Shown piece by piece: positions 62,100 to 64,000 of a stretch of DNA of 64,000 bases. The stretch covers positions 546,001 through 610,000 of the forward strand of contig BSDZ01000004.1 in the NCBI GenBank assembly GCA_030268105.1, written 5' to 3'. The first letter of the stretch is position 1. Every line of letters starts with the position of its first letter. Below the pieces are notes generated by a model, which had not been told where the DNA came from, made no database searches, and worked only from the letters and a program-made list of their open reading frames with translations. Made by a program: the position numbers and the translations under genes. Source of the DNA: Volvox africanus (lineage: Eukaryota > Chlorophyta > Chlorophyceae > Chlamydomonadales > Volvocaceae).

Positions 62100-62880
62100 T
62101 TATCATTCTATACAACCATCAAATAATAATGTCCGATAATTAATTAGTGAAAAACTGTCAGGCTTAAATCAGGGAAGTTGATGGTGTGACCCTAAATCCA
62201 AACTAACCGGTCTCCAAAGCCTATGCAGGAAACAAGCGTCTTCATTTGAGTAAACTTGAATTTAATGTGCGACTCTGCGTGACAATGCAGTTATTATATG
62301 TACGACAAATCCGAACTGTGCGAGAGGTCGGCAACCCAAGGGCGCGCCTTTTTGGCGACACCGATTAAAGCCACATTAAACATGAAAGTGACATGCAACT
62401 GATGTGGTTCTTTGTTTCCCTGGATCTTGTACCATTATGAGCAGTCGGTCGTGCTAGCTGTCGAGCGAGGTGAGGTAGGAGTTTCTCCGTATTCAGAGCT
62501 GCCTGCGAAGCACGGCGGATATAGACGCTCCTAGCCTTCAAGTCATGTGTGAATCCTCAATGAGTTAGCTTATTTCCAGGGCTAACGCTCTACCTTGGCA
62601 CTACCTTTATAATACTTCTATAACTGCACAGGATTGGCTTGCTATACCAGGCCTTCGCATTGATGAAAGAAGAAAACGAAAATATAATTGAATATATTTA
62701 TACATGAACATTATTGCAAGCTTCTGTGTGGTCGAGATGGGTGCTGTAGGTGAGGGGGGCCTTGCGTTTATAATCTCCATGCCCACTGTACAGCAGTTTG
62801 CACTGCTTCGTGCCTTCTACAATGATCCAGTATAATGGCCTTCCATCAACACAAGTAGGCAGTGCGTGACTAGCACAATG
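62100..62880. other. Upstream region of phosphodiesterase paralogue 2
   Basis: No coding exon is supported. The region should hold the promoter and 5' leader of the receptor phosphodiesterase. Confidence 0.4.
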
Positions 62881-62886
62881 AATAAC

Positions 62887-62976
62887 TGTTGAAATGTGAG
62901 CAACACTCATATACGAAAGAATGTCAGAGCAAGTAATACGGTCCACGAGGGGCCGGGCGCTTTGCTGACTTCAACA
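62887..62976 (+). mobile_element. 90-bp TG...CA element, copy 3 (solo mini-LTR-like)
   Basis: TGTTGAA...TTCAACA, 90 bp, flanked by a perfect 5-bp duplication ATAAC on both sides (62882-62886 and 62977-62981). It has the same orientation as the other two copies. One C-to-T change lies in the internal hairpin arm (GGTCC). Confidence 0.8.
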
Positions 62977-63437
62977 ATAACCATACATAGCAACAACAAA
63001 GCAACGCAACGCATGACTGCCACATTCGTTCGAGCAATTCCATGTATTAACCTATACTTTATACTCTGCCTCAGTAAGGTCTCAAAGCATATCGTGCATC
63101 GCAAATTGTTAGGGCCTTCGGGAACGTTCAGGGCCACCGTACGGCATACAGGCCAGACAAAACACAGCAGTATATTCGTATCACAGAGCTATGAATACCT
63201 TGCACTTCCTACCCTGCACTATTTGAAGTATCGATTCTCAAATCATGTTCTTGCGGTCTCATGATGTCAGCCACACAGAGATTTAGTCGTCTCCGTTGCT
63301 GCAAAGATAACGCGCCTGCCTGCGAGCAAACACCACCATCTGCTCTTTGCCCATGGCTGGCTGGCAGGAAACTGAAAGTTACATGCCAGGCCTTGGGTTT
63401 CGCACAAGGACTTTATGGAATGCTACAAATCACAATC

Positions 63438-63788
63438 CTAGAAAGGGTGCGTAATAAGCCATAAAACATGATTAACGTTTTGCGGCTGTCGTATCGATAG
63501 GTCGAATCCCAACCTCAGCTCCCCCTGTAACGGGGGAACTCGCACCCCGGCATCACACGCGATTACACCTTGTGTTACACCCCCAAGTGAGCGGGGCACC
63601 AATACAACGTCGTTTGCCAGAAGGAATAATGATGCAATATCGTATGCAAGTAAGCAGCGAGCCCCACGCCGTACACCCCATACAATAAAGCCGATGGTCG
63701 GCAGCGCAGCAAGCCCCATCAGTACGAAATATCTCACGAGCGCATTAGTAAGCAACGTCGTAAACCCTAAGTACCGCATCACCGACAC
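63438..63788 (-). CDS. Possible exon of a membrane protein, unknown
   Basis: A minus-strand open frame follows a usable CAG acceptor at about 63789. It contains an in-frame ATG at 63779 and a hydrophobic helix (VRYFVLMGLAALPTIGFIVW), then a second hydrophobic stretch (DIASLFLLANDVVLVP). Codon use is weakly biased. No family was recognised, and the upstream part would be at or beyond the window edge. Confidence 0.25.
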   Translation of the reverse strand: MSVMRYLGFTTLLTNALVRYFVLMGLAALPTIGFIVWGVRRGARCLLAYDIASLFLLANDVVLVPRSLGGVTQGVIACDAGVRVPPLQGELRLGFDLSIRQPQNVNHVLWLITHPF

Positions 63789-63822
63789 CTGCGCTGTGAG
63801 TGCTTGCGGCCATACATGTAGA

Positions 63823-63903
63823 CATTATATATACATATATATGTATATACACACATATATACTGAAACATACATGCATATATACACACATTACACACACA
63901 TAC
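63823..63903. repeat. TATATACATA/CACACA simple-sequence tract
   Basis: Compound AT/AC-rich microsatellite near the right edge. Confidence 0.85.
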
Positions 63904-64000
63904 GCACATGGGCGTGTACAATGTCGTAGTGCCATATCCCAGCACTGCTTCTGCGTGCCGCACCGTATCAGGTCAGGTTTTTAGTTTAGAACATGCTGCA

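Noticed and set aside
1..64000. CRISPR arrays, operons or other prokaryotic systems
   Set aside because: Spliceosomal introns, TGTAA signals and axonemal genes show a eukaryotic nuclear genome; the tandem repeats found have no spacer structure.

Overview
The window is nuclear DNA of a multicellular or colonial volvocine green alga (Volvox/Gonium/Chlamydomonas relatives). The evidence is short GC-rich exons with GT-AG introns, TGTAA polyadenylation signals, many microsatellites, a RegA-like (VARL/SAND) regulator, and axonemal genes. Exon-intron models below were built by eye. In each model every exon junction keeps the reading frame, and most junctions are also supported by homology to the named family.

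Layout: (1) 1-4527, minus: a large low-complexity protein with a VARL (SAND-type) DNA-binding domain split by an intron, followed by a GRPRKR basic motif and Q/H-rich tails. It runs off the left edge, and a probable extra 5' exon lies near 6 kb. (2) 12.0-16.5 kb, minus: signal peptide peptidase (intramembrane aspartyl protease) with a large insertion between its last catalytic helices. (3) 17.7-21.9 kb, plus: a nine-exon RCC1-repeat protein. (4) 24.9-29.7 kb, minus: radial spoke protein 14 (armadillo repeats). It is head-to-head with (5) 30.2-30.7 kb, plus: a one-exon EF-hand protein matching outer dynein arm docking complex subunit DC3. (6) 31.6-39.5 kb, plus: a 17-exon DEG/HtrA serine protease with an 18-nt micro-exon. 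(7) 43.4-49.3 kb and (8) 52.9-62.1 kb, both minus: two tandem membrane cyclic-nucleotide phosphodiesterases. Gene 8 has TM-CHASE-TM-linker-PDE architecture. Gene 7 is a paralogue in which the CHASE sensor is absent between two in-phase exon boundaries. Patches of the two genes are almost identical, including one whole intron, which suggests gene conversion.

Three near-identical 90-bp elements (TG...CA ends, each with a different perfect 5-bp target duplication) are scattered at 5.7, 37.2 and 62.9 kb; they look like solo mini-LTRs. Other repeats are microsatellites, a G-rich minisatellite inside an RSP14 intron, and AT-rich islands inside introns.

The most noteworthy biology is the receptor-phosphodiesterase pair (extracellular CHASE sensor wired to cyclic-nucleotide hydrolysis, plus a sensor-less copy). 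The VARL gene is next: it belongs to the family that controls somatic/germ differentiation in Volvox. RSP14 and DC3 are both axonemal; together with cyclic-nucleotide hydrolases this is a neighbourhood rich in cilium-related genes, although shared regulation is only inferred. No CRISPR array, rRNA or convincing tRNA gene was found.
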